This document shows positions 1 through 6,113 of a stretch of 11,484 nt of DNA, one piece after another. Source of the DNA: an uncultured Lachnospiraceae bacterium (lineage in GTDB: Bacteria; Bacillota; Clostridia; Lachnospirales; Lachnospiraceae); the NCBI GenBank assembly GCA_946538445.1, contig CAMNGO010000052.1, positions 1 through 11,484 on the forward strand, read 5' to 3'. Under the pieces are notes generated by a model. The model was not told where the DNA came from and did no database searches. It worked only from the letters and a program-made list of their open reading frames with translations. Every line of letters begins with the position of its first letter. The first letter of the stretch is position 1. Position numbers and translations under genes: made by a program.

Positions 1-269
1 AAATGTTTAACAGCAACAGAAGGACGGTAAGCATCAAAGATCTTCAGGCGGTAACCCTGTACATTTAACTCGTTGCTGGCATTTTTCAATGATCTCGCCC
101 CCTGGATCGTCAGAAGGGCGCAGGGTTCTTCATATCCGTCGATCCGTTCACCGATGAAATTATAAGTGGAATAATAACGAATCTCCTGAATGATTCCCGG
201 CACATAGTCTGACAAGAGCACAAAGCCGGAGGAATCCATAGTGACTCTCTTTTTATAATCTATTGGCAT
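1..269 (-). CDS. D-Ala-D-Ala dipeptidase family protein (peptidase M15D, VanX/DdpX-like), C-terminus cut by window edge
   Basis: Only the first 89 codons are in the window; the gene continues beyond base 1. The visible part matches the N-terminal half of zinc D-alanyl-D-alanine dipeptidases: a 'LSDYVPGIIQEIRYYSTYNFIG' type opening (about residues 19-40), a DGYE turn near 44-47 and a GYRLKIFDAYRP segment at 72-83. Arg82 corresponds to the transition-state arginine of VanX (Arg71). The zinc ligands (SxHxxGxAxD, ExxH) would lie beyond the edge. The start at 269 is chosen because AGGGAG lies 10 bases upstream; a second ATG at 239 is possible. It begins 14 bases after the YbaK-like gene and is the last visible member of that operon. 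The family hydrolyses D-Ala-D-Ala in vancomycin resistance or in peptidoglycan dipeptide recycling. No van genes are present, so recycling or nutrition is more likely, but this is inference. Confidence 0.82.
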   Translation of the reverse strand, partial: MPIDYKKRVTMDSSGFVLLSDYVPGIIQEIRYYSTYNFIGERIDGYEEPCALLTIQGARSLKNASNELNVQGYRLKIFDAYRPSVAVKH

Positions 270-283
270 CTTTCCATATCTCC

Positions 284-760
284 CTAATTAATTATATCTG
301 CATATTTACAGTTCACCGTTTTTACCAGGTCCTCCCGGGCAATCTCGATCTGCATTCCCACCCGTCCTGCACTGACAAATACCTTGTCATATTGTCTGGC
401 AGATTCATGGATAAAGGTAGGGAATTGTTTTTTCATCCCAATGGGGGAACATCCCCCATGAACATATCCGGTCAGAGGCAGCAGTTCCTTCTGCCTGATC
501 ATGCTTATGGATTTCTCACCGGTCGCTTTCGCAGCTTTTTTCAGATTAAGGTCTTCCTTCACAGGGACTTCAAAAACATAATAATTCCCGGTTTTTCCCT
601 GGGTCACCAGGGTCTTAAACACTTTATCCGGATCCTCATGCAGCCTGACTGCAATCTCCTCCCCGGACAAAGAAGGGTCTTCCTCATAGGTATGGAATTC
701 ATAAGGAATCTTTCTGGCATCCAGTACCCTCATAACATTTGTCTTATCTTTTTTCTTCAT
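284..760 (-). CDS. ybaK: Cys-tRNA(Pro)/Cys-tRNA(Cys) deacylase, YbaK/EbsC family
   Basis: This 158-residue protein has the full length of the single-domain YbaK/EbsC family, free-standing homologues of the prolyl-tRNA synthetase editing (INS) domain. They hydrolyse Cys-tRNA(Pro) made when ProRS mischarges cysteine. Visible hallmarks are the N-terminal 'RVLDARKIPYEFHTYE' strand, the VFKTLV segment with Lys49 (counterpart of the essential YbaK lysine), and a Gly-rich GYVHGGCSPIGMKK loop at 98-111. The ATG at 760 is preferred over the in-frame TTG at 775 because GAGG lies 9 bases upstream of it and the TTG falls inside the end of the preceding gene. It starts 11 bases after the PsiE-like stop and ends 14 bases before the dipeptidase start, so all are co-transcribed. 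Product assignment is strong; substrate specificity is inferred from the family. Confidence 0.93.
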   Translation of the reverse strand: MKKKDKTNVMRVLDARKIPYEFHTYEEDPSLSGEEIAVRLHEDPDKVFKTLVTQGKTGNYYVFEVPVKEDLNLKKAAKATGEKSISMIRQKELLPLTGYVHGGCSPIGMKKQFPTFIHESARQYDKVFVSAGRVGMQIEIAREDLVKTVNCKYADIIN

Positions 761-771
761 GACGGTTATCC

Positions 772-1191
772 TCAATGCCCATGTTCCGAATCTGAGATGC
801 TGTACTCCAGATCATGGGGTAGAAGCAGGTATTTGCGGATCAATAGTACAAGACCCAGGGCAAACACGATCAGCACGGTTTCAATTCCTGTACTGTGATC
901 AACAACCAGGCCTCTGGCAACGGAAAAAAGTACGATCTCAAGGATACTTCCGATGGAATGTTTCAACAGCATACGGATAAATTCCAATGCAATGATGAGG
1001 TTAAAGGCATCCTGAACAATATTGTGTATGGTACTCTGATTCCAGGCAAGCGGCCCTTCCAGAATAACAGCAAAGATAAATTTTACGAGCAAGGCAACTG
1101 TCATGATCACCAAAAACAAGGCGATCAGTATCTCCAGATAGCCGGATATGCAAAGAATGATGTTTTTTAACTTTTGAAATGCATTAGACAT
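772..1191 (-). CDS. PsiE-family (phosphate-starvation-inducible) small membrane protein
   Basis: A predicted inner-membrane protein of 139 residues with four hydrophobic segments, at about 11-30, 32-46, 60-75 (less hydrophobic) and 80-123 (two passes), and a short acidic, His-containing C-terminal tail. The pattern FNLIIALEFIRMLLKH followed by ILFSVARGLVVD-like sequence (about 63-98) resembles the PsiE family (Pfam PF06146), named for an E. coli phosphate-starvation gene whose molecular function is unknown. The ATG at 1191 is chosen because GAGGG sits 8 bases upstream. The ATG at 1206, just after the preceding stop with GAGG only 4 bases away, would add five residues. It lies between the SpoIIE-type phosphatase and ybaK in one operon. 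No pho-box-like site was recognised, so phosphate control is not implied. Confidence 0.75.
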   Translation of the reverse strand: MSNAFQKLKNIILCISGYLEILIALFLVIMTVALLVKFIFAVILEGPLAWNQSTIHNIVQDAFNLIIALEFIRMLLKHSIGSILEIVLFSVARGLVVDHSTGIETVLIVFALGLVLLIRKYLLLPHDLEYSISDSEHGH

Positions 1192-1218
1192 ATTTTGTAC
1201 CCTCATCAATCCTCTTCA

Positions 1219-2862
1219 TCAGTTCATGCGTAGAGCCAACATAGTGATGTCGTCAAATTGTGGTTCTCCTTCCACAAATTCATCAATACTTTTTTGAACA
1301 TTTGTAATGAGTTCCCTCGGGGAGGCATCCGGGTTCTTGTTCAGCGCCTGAAGCATACGCTCTGTACCAAAGAGCTGGTTATCAATATTGGTTGCTTCGG
1401 CAACACCATCCGTGTAGACAAACAGGGTGCTCCCTTTTTCCAGGGTGATCTCATACTCTTTGTAAGGCATATCTTCCAGACCGCCCAGGACAAATCCGTG
1501 TTTGTCTTTATACAGGTCAAACTTCCTGTTTGTCTTATCCTCTTTCTCCACCTCTTCTGCCTGTGCAGAAGGTGAGGCAATCATATGTTTTACTGCCGGG
1601 TATTCATGACCCGCATTCGCCGCGATCAGCCGTCCTGTGGATATCTCCAGGATTCCCACCCATACTGTGACGAACATATCGATCTCACCGCCGCTGCCTT
1701 CACAAAGCTGCCTGTTTACAAACTCCAGAATCTCCTTGGGAGTAGCCCGGGTGATGGCAGCATTCTTGATCATGGTCTTGGCGATCATCATGTAGAGGGC
1801 TGCCGGAATTCCTTTTCCGGAAACATCGGCAATCACCATGGCCAGATGGTCATCGTCAACAAGAAAGAAATCATAGAAATCACCACCGACCTCCTTGGCC
1901 GGAGTCATCTTGGCATACAGGTCAAACTCATCCCTGCCCGGGAAAGGCGGGAAGACGATGGGAAGCACTTTGGTCTGGATATCGGCAGCCAGATTCAGTT
2001 CGGTTTCCAGCCGCTGATGTTCCTGTTTTGCCACAAGCAGTTCATTTTCCTTGGTCATGAGATCCAGGTTTTTCTCAGCCAGTTCTCTTCCCCGTTGGCT
2101 GAAAACATTACCATAGATCAACAGCTGGGCTCCCACCAGCCAGAAGTAAGCAAAGGAGATCCGGAAAACAAAAGCCTCCAGGATCCCGGCAAGGGCCGGC
2201 ATGGTAATAAAAGTCAGCAATACCTTTCTCTTCTCAGTGTTGGTGTATTTCCTTAGAATTAACACAAAACACATGATGACGATAATGACTGTATATAGAA
2301 GTATCAGTGGGAAAGACCTCGTGGTTTTCATAGTCCCATATATATTGATCTCAAAAAAATACTTCCAGATACCATTACCGATGACACTCAGAATGGAAAT
2401 CAGACAGATGACATCTGCAATTTTTGACATAAGATCCAGTTTAGGATCTTCGGAATCCGAAGCCTCCGCCACATAATGCCAGAACATCAACGGGATGAGG
2501 GAGCTTAAGATAAAATAGCATTCCCTGGCCACCATATGGATGGTTCTTTTAGACGGGACACCGGAAACTCTCCATGCCACCAGATCACTTAACAGAATCA
2601 TGGATGTCAAGACGAGCATATAGGCAAAACAGGCTGTCTGAACCGTCAGGTCTTTCCTGTCTTTGATTACACTCATGAATAACAGCAGGGCAATCACCAT
2701 GCCACAGACATCTATAGTACAGTTTATCAGCCATATCGGGTTAAAGAGGTTCAAACTGCTGGTCATAAGGATAACTGTGCCAATGATCGGCATCAATCCC
2801 ATCTCGATCAGCATCACGATCTTCTGAAGTTCCCATTTTTCTTTTATCATATATCTAGCCAT
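1219..2862 (-). CDS. Membrane SpoIIE/RsbU-type PP2C serine phosphatase
   Basis: 547 residues. The N-terminal half holds about seven hydrophobic segments (about 15-35, 43-66, 75-97, 112-130, 147-167, 184-204, 215-250). A charged, probably coiled-coil linker follows (about 255-292), then a SpoIIE-type PP2C domain (about 293-546). Catalytic features are visible: LAADIQTKVLP at the domain start, GGDFYD at 326-331, VIADVSGKGIPAALYM around Asp346, FVYTDGVAEA around Asp485 and FDDITML at 536-542. These acidic residues are the usual Mn/Mg ligands. Such proteins dephosphorylate a STAS-domain anti-anti-sigma factor (RsbV or SpoIIAA type) in partner-switching pathways; the membrane half probably senses a signal. 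No STAS or RsbW-like partner lies in the window, so the target is unknown. The start at 2862 has GGAG 7 bases upstream. It leads the four-gene operon and follows the nagB terminator. Confidence 0.88.
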   Translation of the reverse strand: MARYMIKEKWELQKIVMLIEMGLMPIIGTVILMTSSLNLFNPIWLINCTIDVCGMVIALLLFMSVIKDRKDLTVQTACFAYMLVLTSMILLSDLVAWRVSGVPSKRTIHMVARECYFILSSLIPLMFWHYVAEASDSEDPKLDLMSKIADVICLISILSVIGNGIWKYFFEINIYGTMKTTRSFPLILLYTVIIVIMCFVLILRKYTNTEKRKVLLTFITMPALAGILEAFVFRISFAYFWLVGAQLLIYGNVFSQRGRELAEKNLDLMTKENELLVAKQEHQRLETELNLAADIQTKVLPIVFPPFPGRDEFDLYAKMTPAKEVGGDFYDFFLVDDDHLAMVIADVSGKGIPAALYMMIAKTMIKNAAITRATPKEILEFVNRQLCEGSGGEIDMFVTVWVGILEISTGRLIAANAGHEYPAVKHMIASPSAQAEEVEKEDKTNRKFDLYKDKHGFVLGGLEDMPYKEYEITLEKGSTLFVYTDGVAEATNIDNQLFGTERMLQALNKNPDASPRELITNVQKSIDEFVEGEPQFDDITMLALRMN

Positions 2863-2940
2863 ATCATTACTCCATGATGAAAATTTATTTTTCTGATACT
2901 AATATATCATAAAAAATGAGGAGAAACCACTAGTGAAGAA

Positions 2941-2997
2941 AAAAGAAAGACCTCCGTTGGAAGTCCGGTCCTGATGGACCCTGTCACAACGGAGGTC
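2941..2997 (-). terminator. Rho-independent terminator of the glmU-like/glmM/nagB operon
   Basis: A perfect 11-bp stem (2949-2959 with 2987-2997) encloses a second perfect 5-bp hairpin (GGTCC/GGACC, 2967-2980, with a four-base loop). Read on the minus strand, the 3' arm is followed by TTTCTTTTTTCTTC. It begins 16 bases past the nagB stop. The T-run is only on the minus-strand side; on the other strand the hairpin is followed by ATAAATTTTT, a weaker tract. The SpoIIE-type phosphatase gene starts downstream, so this separates two transcription units. Confidence 0.9.
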
Positions 2998-3012
2998 ATA
3001 AATTTTTATGAA

Positions 3013-3744
3013 TTAGTTAACTTTTGCTGCTGCAGCCTTGTCAAGGATGACAACTACATCCTCGTGGTCCTGAAGTGCACTTGCAGTACAATCTGTGGAC
3101 TTCTCAGCTTTTAACATGCCATAAACAGCATCTGCCTTATTTGCACCGGTAGCTACCAGAAGAATCTTCTTAGCTCTCATGATGGTAGCGATACCCTGAG
3201 TTACTGCTTTGGTCGGAACCTGGGAAGGATCATTGTCGAAGAAGCGGCAGTTATCATCGATTGTTGACTGTGCCAGCTGGGCAACATGAGTCTCGGAATC
3301 AAACGGAGTTCCCGGCTCGTTGAATGCGATATGACCATCGGAACCGATTCCCAGAAGCTGGATGTCTACCTGATATTTCTTGATCTCAGCTTCATAAGCA
3401 GCTGCATCTGCTTCAGGATCTTCCCCTGCACCATATGGTACATGGATGTGGTCTTCCGGACAATCAATATAGTCAAAGAGTTCTTTGTGCATAAATGTAT
3501 AGTAAGACTCTCTGTGGTCCTGAGGAATTCCTACATACTCATCCAGGTTGAAAGTGATAACATCTTTATAAGATGTACCATTCTCTTTATGATCTTTGAT
3601 CATCTCCTGGTATAAACCGATCGGTGTAGAACCGGTAGCAAGACCCAGAACAGCATCCTTCTTCTCATCAAGGACTGCCTTCATTACCTTAAACGCTTCT
3701 TTGGAAACTTCATCATATGTATCTTTAATAATAACTTTAAACAT
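3013..3744 (-). CDS. nagB: Glucosamine-6-phosphate deaminase/isomerase
   Basis: 243 residues, the usual length of the short Gram-positive NagB type without the allosteric extension of the E. coli enzyme. It catalyses the reversible conversion of glucosamine-6-phosphate to fructose-6-phosphate and ammonia in the cytoplasm. Visible motifs are LGLATGSTP (33-41, phosphate loop), FNLDEY with Asp68 (counterpart of E. coli Asp72), and LGIGSDGHIAFNEPG (131-145) with Asp136, His138 and Glu143 in the positions of the E. coli catalytic Asp141, His143 and Glu148. AGGAGAG lies 7 bases upstream of the ATG. It is the last gene of the operon, 30 bases after glmM and before a strong terminator. It shares the mRNA whose leader carries a glucosamine-6-phosphate-responsive ribozyme, which bears on the direction this enzyme runs in vivo (see findings). 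Confidence 0.96.
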   Translation of the reverse strand: MFKVIIKDTYDEVSKEAFKVMKAVLDEKKDAVLGLATGSTPIGLYQEMIKDHKENGTSYKDVITFNLDEYVGIPQDHRESYYTFMHKELFDYIDCPEDHIHVPYGAGEDPEADAAAYEAEIKKYQVDIQLLGIGSDGHIAFNEPGTPFDSETHVAQLAQSTIDDNCRFFDNDPSQVPTKAVTQGIATIMRAKKILLVATGANKADAVYGMLKAEKSTDCTASALQDHEDVVVILDKAAAAKVN

Positions 3745-3774
3745 CTTAATACTCTCCTGTAATTTTATATAAAT

Positions 3775-5130
3775 CTATTCAACAGTAAGTCCTTCTTCTT
3801 TGATCACGGCGATGACAGAATCCACGCATCTCTCAGCCATCTCGTCAGTCCTGGCTTCCACCATGACACGGATCTTAGGTTCTGTGCCGGACGCACGAAG
3901 GAGGATACGGCCTTCACCGGCCAGTTCTTCCGTCACTTTTTTGCTTGCAGCGAGCACAGCAGGGTTCTCCTGTGCGGCAATCTTATCTTTTACGATGACA
4001 TTCTTCAGACACTGAGGATATGTTTTCATCTCATGAGCCAGTGTAGCTAAGGTGCTCTTCTTGTCGATGACAGCCTGCATGATCATGAGAGAAGTGAGGA
4101 TACCGTCTCCCGTTGTGGCATATTTGCTGAAGATGATATGTCCGCTCTGCTCTCCACCGATGTCATAACCGTTGGTCATCATGTTCTCGGCCACATATTT
4201 GTCGCCTACAGCTGTCTGCTCGGAACGCATGCCGTTGGCTTCCAGTGCCTTGTATAAACCAAGATTGGACATAACTGTTGTCACCACAGTATCCTGTCTC
4301 AGCTGTCCGATCTCCTTGAGATATTTTCCACAGAGGAACATGATCATATCACCGTCAACCACATCTCCATTTTCATCCACACCGAGACAGCGGTCTGCAT
4401 CCCCGTCATAGGCAAAACCGCAGTCCAGATGATGATCTACCACCAGATTCTGCAGAGCTTCGATATGAGTGGATCCGCATCCACGGTTGATATTAGTGCC
4501 GTTTGGCTGATTGTTAATAACTGTAACCTGAGCACCCAGTGCTTCAAATACGGATTTGGCAATCGCGGAAGCACTACCGTTGGAGCAGTCAAGACCGATT
4601 CTCTTATTCTTGAAAGCGCGGGTAGGGATGGTCATGAGATATCCGATATAGCGATTTCTTCCGGCGGAATAATCGATGGTGCAGCCGATCTTATCCCTTG
4701 TAGCATAGGGAAGTTCCCCAACCTTTCCATCCATATATTCTTCAATCTTCTCTTCGATCTCTGCCTCGATCTTCTGACCGTTGGCACGGATGATCTTGAT
4801 ACCATTATCATAGAAGGGATTGTGAGAAGCAGAAATCATGATTCCACAATCGAACTCTTCCGTACGTACTACAAAGGAAACGGAAGGTGTCGTGGTAACA
4901 TGAAGCAGGTAAGCATCTGCTCCGGATGATGTCAATCCTGCGCAGATAGCATCCTCCAGCATGTAACTGGAGCGTCTGGTATCCTTGCCGATGACGATTC
5001 TGGCTTTACCGCTTTCGTTCTTCTGACCATAATACCATCCAAGATATCGTCCGATCTGAAAAGCTTTCAAGGCGTTCAATGTAACGTTTGCTTCACCTCG
5101 AAAACCGTCTGTTCCAAAATATTTACCCAT
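3775..5130 (-). CDS. glmM: Phosphoglucosamine mutase
   Basis: 451 residues, full length for GlmM. It interconverts glucosamine-6-phosphate and glucosamine-1-phosphate on the way to UDP-GlcNAc for peptidoglycan. All four alpha-D-phosphohexomutase signatures are visible: the N-terminal FGTDGFRG (5-12), the catalytic serine loop SASHNP with Ser102 as phosphoserine, the metal loop DGDADR (241-246), the sugar-binding GEQSGH (325-330) and the phosphate-binding RASGTEP (411-417). GEQSGH together with FGTDGFRG favours GlmM over phosphomannomutase or phosphoglucomutase. The start codon overlaps the last base of the upstream stop (TAATG), and GGAGG lies 7 bases upstream, so translation is probably coupled to the GlmU-like gene. 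No residue expected to be essential is missing. Confidence 0.97.
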   Translation of the reverse strand: MGKYFGTDGFRGEANVTLNALKAFQIGRYLGWYYGQKNESGKARIVIGKDTRRSSYMLEDAICAGLTSSGADAYLLHVTTTPSVSFVVRTEEFDCGIMISASHNPFYDNGIKIIRANGQKIEAEIEEKIEEYMDGKVGELPYATRDKIGCTIDYSAGRNRYIGYLMTIPTRAFKNKRIGLDCSNGSASAIAKSVFEALGAQVTVINNQPNGTNINRGCGSTHIEALQNLVVDHHLDCGFAYDGDADRCLGVDENGDVVDGDMIMFLCGKYLKEIGQLRQDTVVTTVMSNLGLYKALEANGMRSEQTAVGDKYVAENMMTNGYDIGGEQSGHIIFSKYATTGDGILTSLMIMQAVIDKKSTLATLAHEMKTYPQCLKNVIVKDKIAAQENPAVLAASKKVTEELAGEGRILLRASGTEPKIRVMVEARTDEMAERCVDSVIAVIKEEGLTVE

Positions 5131-5798
5131 TATTTTTCCTCCTTGATCTGAACGACCGTACCGTCATTTTTCCAAATGGATGCCTCCGGAAGCACACCTC
5201 TGACACAGCTGGTGGGATAAACCCGACAATGTCTTCCGATCACGGTTCCTGGATTTAATACCGCATTACAGCCGACTTCCACATGATCTCCCAACATAGC
5301 ACCGAATTTCTTGACTCCGGTCTCAATTTTCTCTTCTCCGTCACGAACAACAACCAGTTTTTTGTCGGACTTCACATTGGATGTGATGGAACCGGCACCC
5401 ATATGGCTGTAATAACCGAGAATGGAATCACCTACATAATTATAATGTGGTGTCTGCACATGATCAAAAAGAATAACATTCTTAAGCTCTACGGAATTAC
5501 CTACCACGCAATCCTCTCCTACCAGAGCAGCACTGCGGATAAAGGCGCCATGGCGAACCTCCGTATTGGGTCCGATGATACATGGAGCACCCAGGTAAGC
5601 AGTAGGAAATACCTTTGCCGTCTTATGTACCCATACATTTTCGCTGACCTGTTCATATTCCTCCGGATCCAGAGTAGGACCGAGTTCAAGTATGAACTCC
5701 TTGATCCCCTTCAGGGCTTCCCAGGGATAGGTAAACTGTCTCAGATAATCTCCTGCCAGCGTATGGTCCAGATCATAGAGATCTTTCATCTTATACAT
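5130..5798 (-). CDS. GlmU-like left-handed beta-helix acyltransferase without the pyrophosphorylase domain
   Basis: 222 residues. After a helical N-terminal region (about 1-50) comes a run of imperfect hexapeptide repeats (about 54-200) typical of left-handed beta-helix acyltransferases. The segment HYNYVGDSILG (118-128) followed by MGAGSITSNVKSDKK (133-147) resembles the acetyltransferase active site of GlmU; His118 sits where GlmU has its catalytic His363. The N-terminal uridylyltransferase domain (LAAGxGTRM motif) is absent, so 'UDP-GlcNAc pyrophosphorylase' would be misleading. It precedes glmM with a one-base stop/start overlap and has AGGAGG 9 bases upstream of its ATG, which fits acetylation of glucosamine-1-phosphate made by GlmM. 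It could instead act on another nucleotide-sugar or serve as a binding or regulatory protein. The fold is certain; the substrate is inferred from context. Confidence 0.85.
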   Translation of the reverse strand: MYKMKDLYDLDHTLAGDYLRQFTYPWEALKGIKEFILELGPTLDPEEYEQVSENVWVHKTAKVFPTAYLGAPCIIGPNTEVRHGAFIRSAALVGEDCVVGNSVELKNVILFDHVQTPHYNYVGDSILGYYSHMGAGSITSNVKSDKKLVVVRDGEEKIETGVKKFGAMLGDHVEVGCNAVLNPGTVIGRHCRVYPTSCVRGVLPEASIWKNDGTVVQIKEEK

Positions 5799-5837
5799 GT
5801 TCTATATCCTCCTTTCTTATAATAAATGAGTCATAGA

Positions 5838-5978
5838 GGATACCGAATGGATCTGTTCAGCCCTCGCGGACTGTTTTTTCCCATTTGTTAAAGGCCGTAT
5901 CCAGCCTCCCGGCCATCCGCCGAATCTTTCGATAAACCGGGACCTCGTCAACTGCATATGCAGTCCAGGCGCTTAGAA
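5838..5978 (-). ncRNA. glmS-type glucosamine-6-phosphate-activated self-cleaving ribozyme
   Basis: Read on the minus strand, the leader contains the conserved parts of the glmS ribozyme in order. AGCGCC has its predicted cleavage site between A (5973) and G (5972). P1 is ACTGC/GCAGT at 5951-5964. TTGACGAGG follows (5951-5943). The P2 arm pairs at 5937-5942 with 5907-5912 and encloses TTATCGA (5935-5929) and TTCGGCGGATG (5924-5914). A P3 hairpin lies at 5906-5893. P4 is CAGTCC, a GCGA tetraloop and GGGCTG (5873-5858), followed by GAACA. AATGG (5885-5881) can pair with CCATT (5850-5846) as P4.1. Several paired positions differ from the B. subtilis sequence as I remember it but keep pairing. In this class, glucosamine-6-phosphate acts as catalytic cofactor and cleavage destabilises the downstream mRNA. 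Here the first downstream gene is GlmU-like rather than glmS. Confidence 0.93.
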
Positions 5979-5992
5979 AACAAAGAAATATA

Positions 5993-6019
5993 CCAAAGTT
6001 GTCAAGGGCAAAACTTTGG
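5993..6019 (-). other. Leader hairpin immediately 5' of the ribozyme, followed by a U-rich tract
   Basis: An 8-bp perfect inverted repeat (CCAAAGTT at 6019-6012 with AACTTTGG at 6000-5993, minus-strand sense, 11-base loop) is followed by TATATTTCTTTGTTTTC just before the cleavage site. It could act as a weak attenuator or protect the 5' end of the leader. The U-tract is interrupted and the stem is AU-rich, so its role is uncertain. Confidence 0.4.
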
Positions 6020-6046
6020 CATACTGATCAGCTCTATGACTTAACT

Positions 6047-6076
6047 ATATTATTATATTTAAGGTTGATATGTCAA
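6047..6076 (-). promoter_or_regulatory. Sigma-A promoter of the ribozyme/glmU-like/glmM/nagB operon
   Basis: On the minus strand a perfect TTGACA (6076-6071) and TAATAT (6052-6047) are separated by 18 bases. Transcription should start near 6040, giving a leader of about 240 bases that holds the small hairpin and the complete ribozyme. The -35 box is inside the 3' arm of the long inverted repeat that follows the nitrogenase-like operon. Confidence 0.72.
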
Positions 6077-6112
6077 GGTATGTTTTGCCCATACCTCGAC
6101 ATTTAAATCAAC
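6064..6112 (-). terminator. Long inverted repeat after the nitrogenase-like operon, possible terminator and/or operator
   Basis: A 12-bp stem with a single G-U pair (6071-6082 with 6090-6101, seven-base loop) is extended by GTTGAT/ATCAAC (6064-6069 with 6107-6112) across an asymmetric bulge. It starts two bases after the stop codon of the last nitrogenase-like gene, where a terminator is expected. What follows on the minus strand is CTTAAATATAATAATA rather than a T-run, so termination may be weak. It overlaps the -35 box of the next operon, so a protein-binding operator role is also possible. Confidence 0.5.
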
Positions 6113-6113
6113 T

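Noticed and set aside
1..269. A vancomycin-resistance vanX gene
   Set aside because: Only the M15D family is supported. The neighbours are a tRNA-editing enzyme and a PsiE-like protein, with no vanH, vanA/B or vanRS genes.
1585..2256. A long plus-strand open frame opposite the SpoIIE-type phosphatase gene
   Set aside because: It lies antisense to a well-supported gene with intact motifs, has no recognisable domain and lacks a convincing start context.
2880..2948. A promoter for the SpoIIE-type phosphatase operon (TATATT or TATGAT near 2903-2912 on the minus strand)
   Set aside because: A promoter is expected after the nagB terminator, but no -35 box resembles TTGACA at a proper distance, so no site is called. 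A short TGATA/TATCA repeat there is too small to interpret.
5977..6005. A second promoter with TTGACA at 6005-6000
   Set aside because: At 17 bases the -10 position reads TGTTTT, and TATATT is only 7 bases away, so the spacing does not work.
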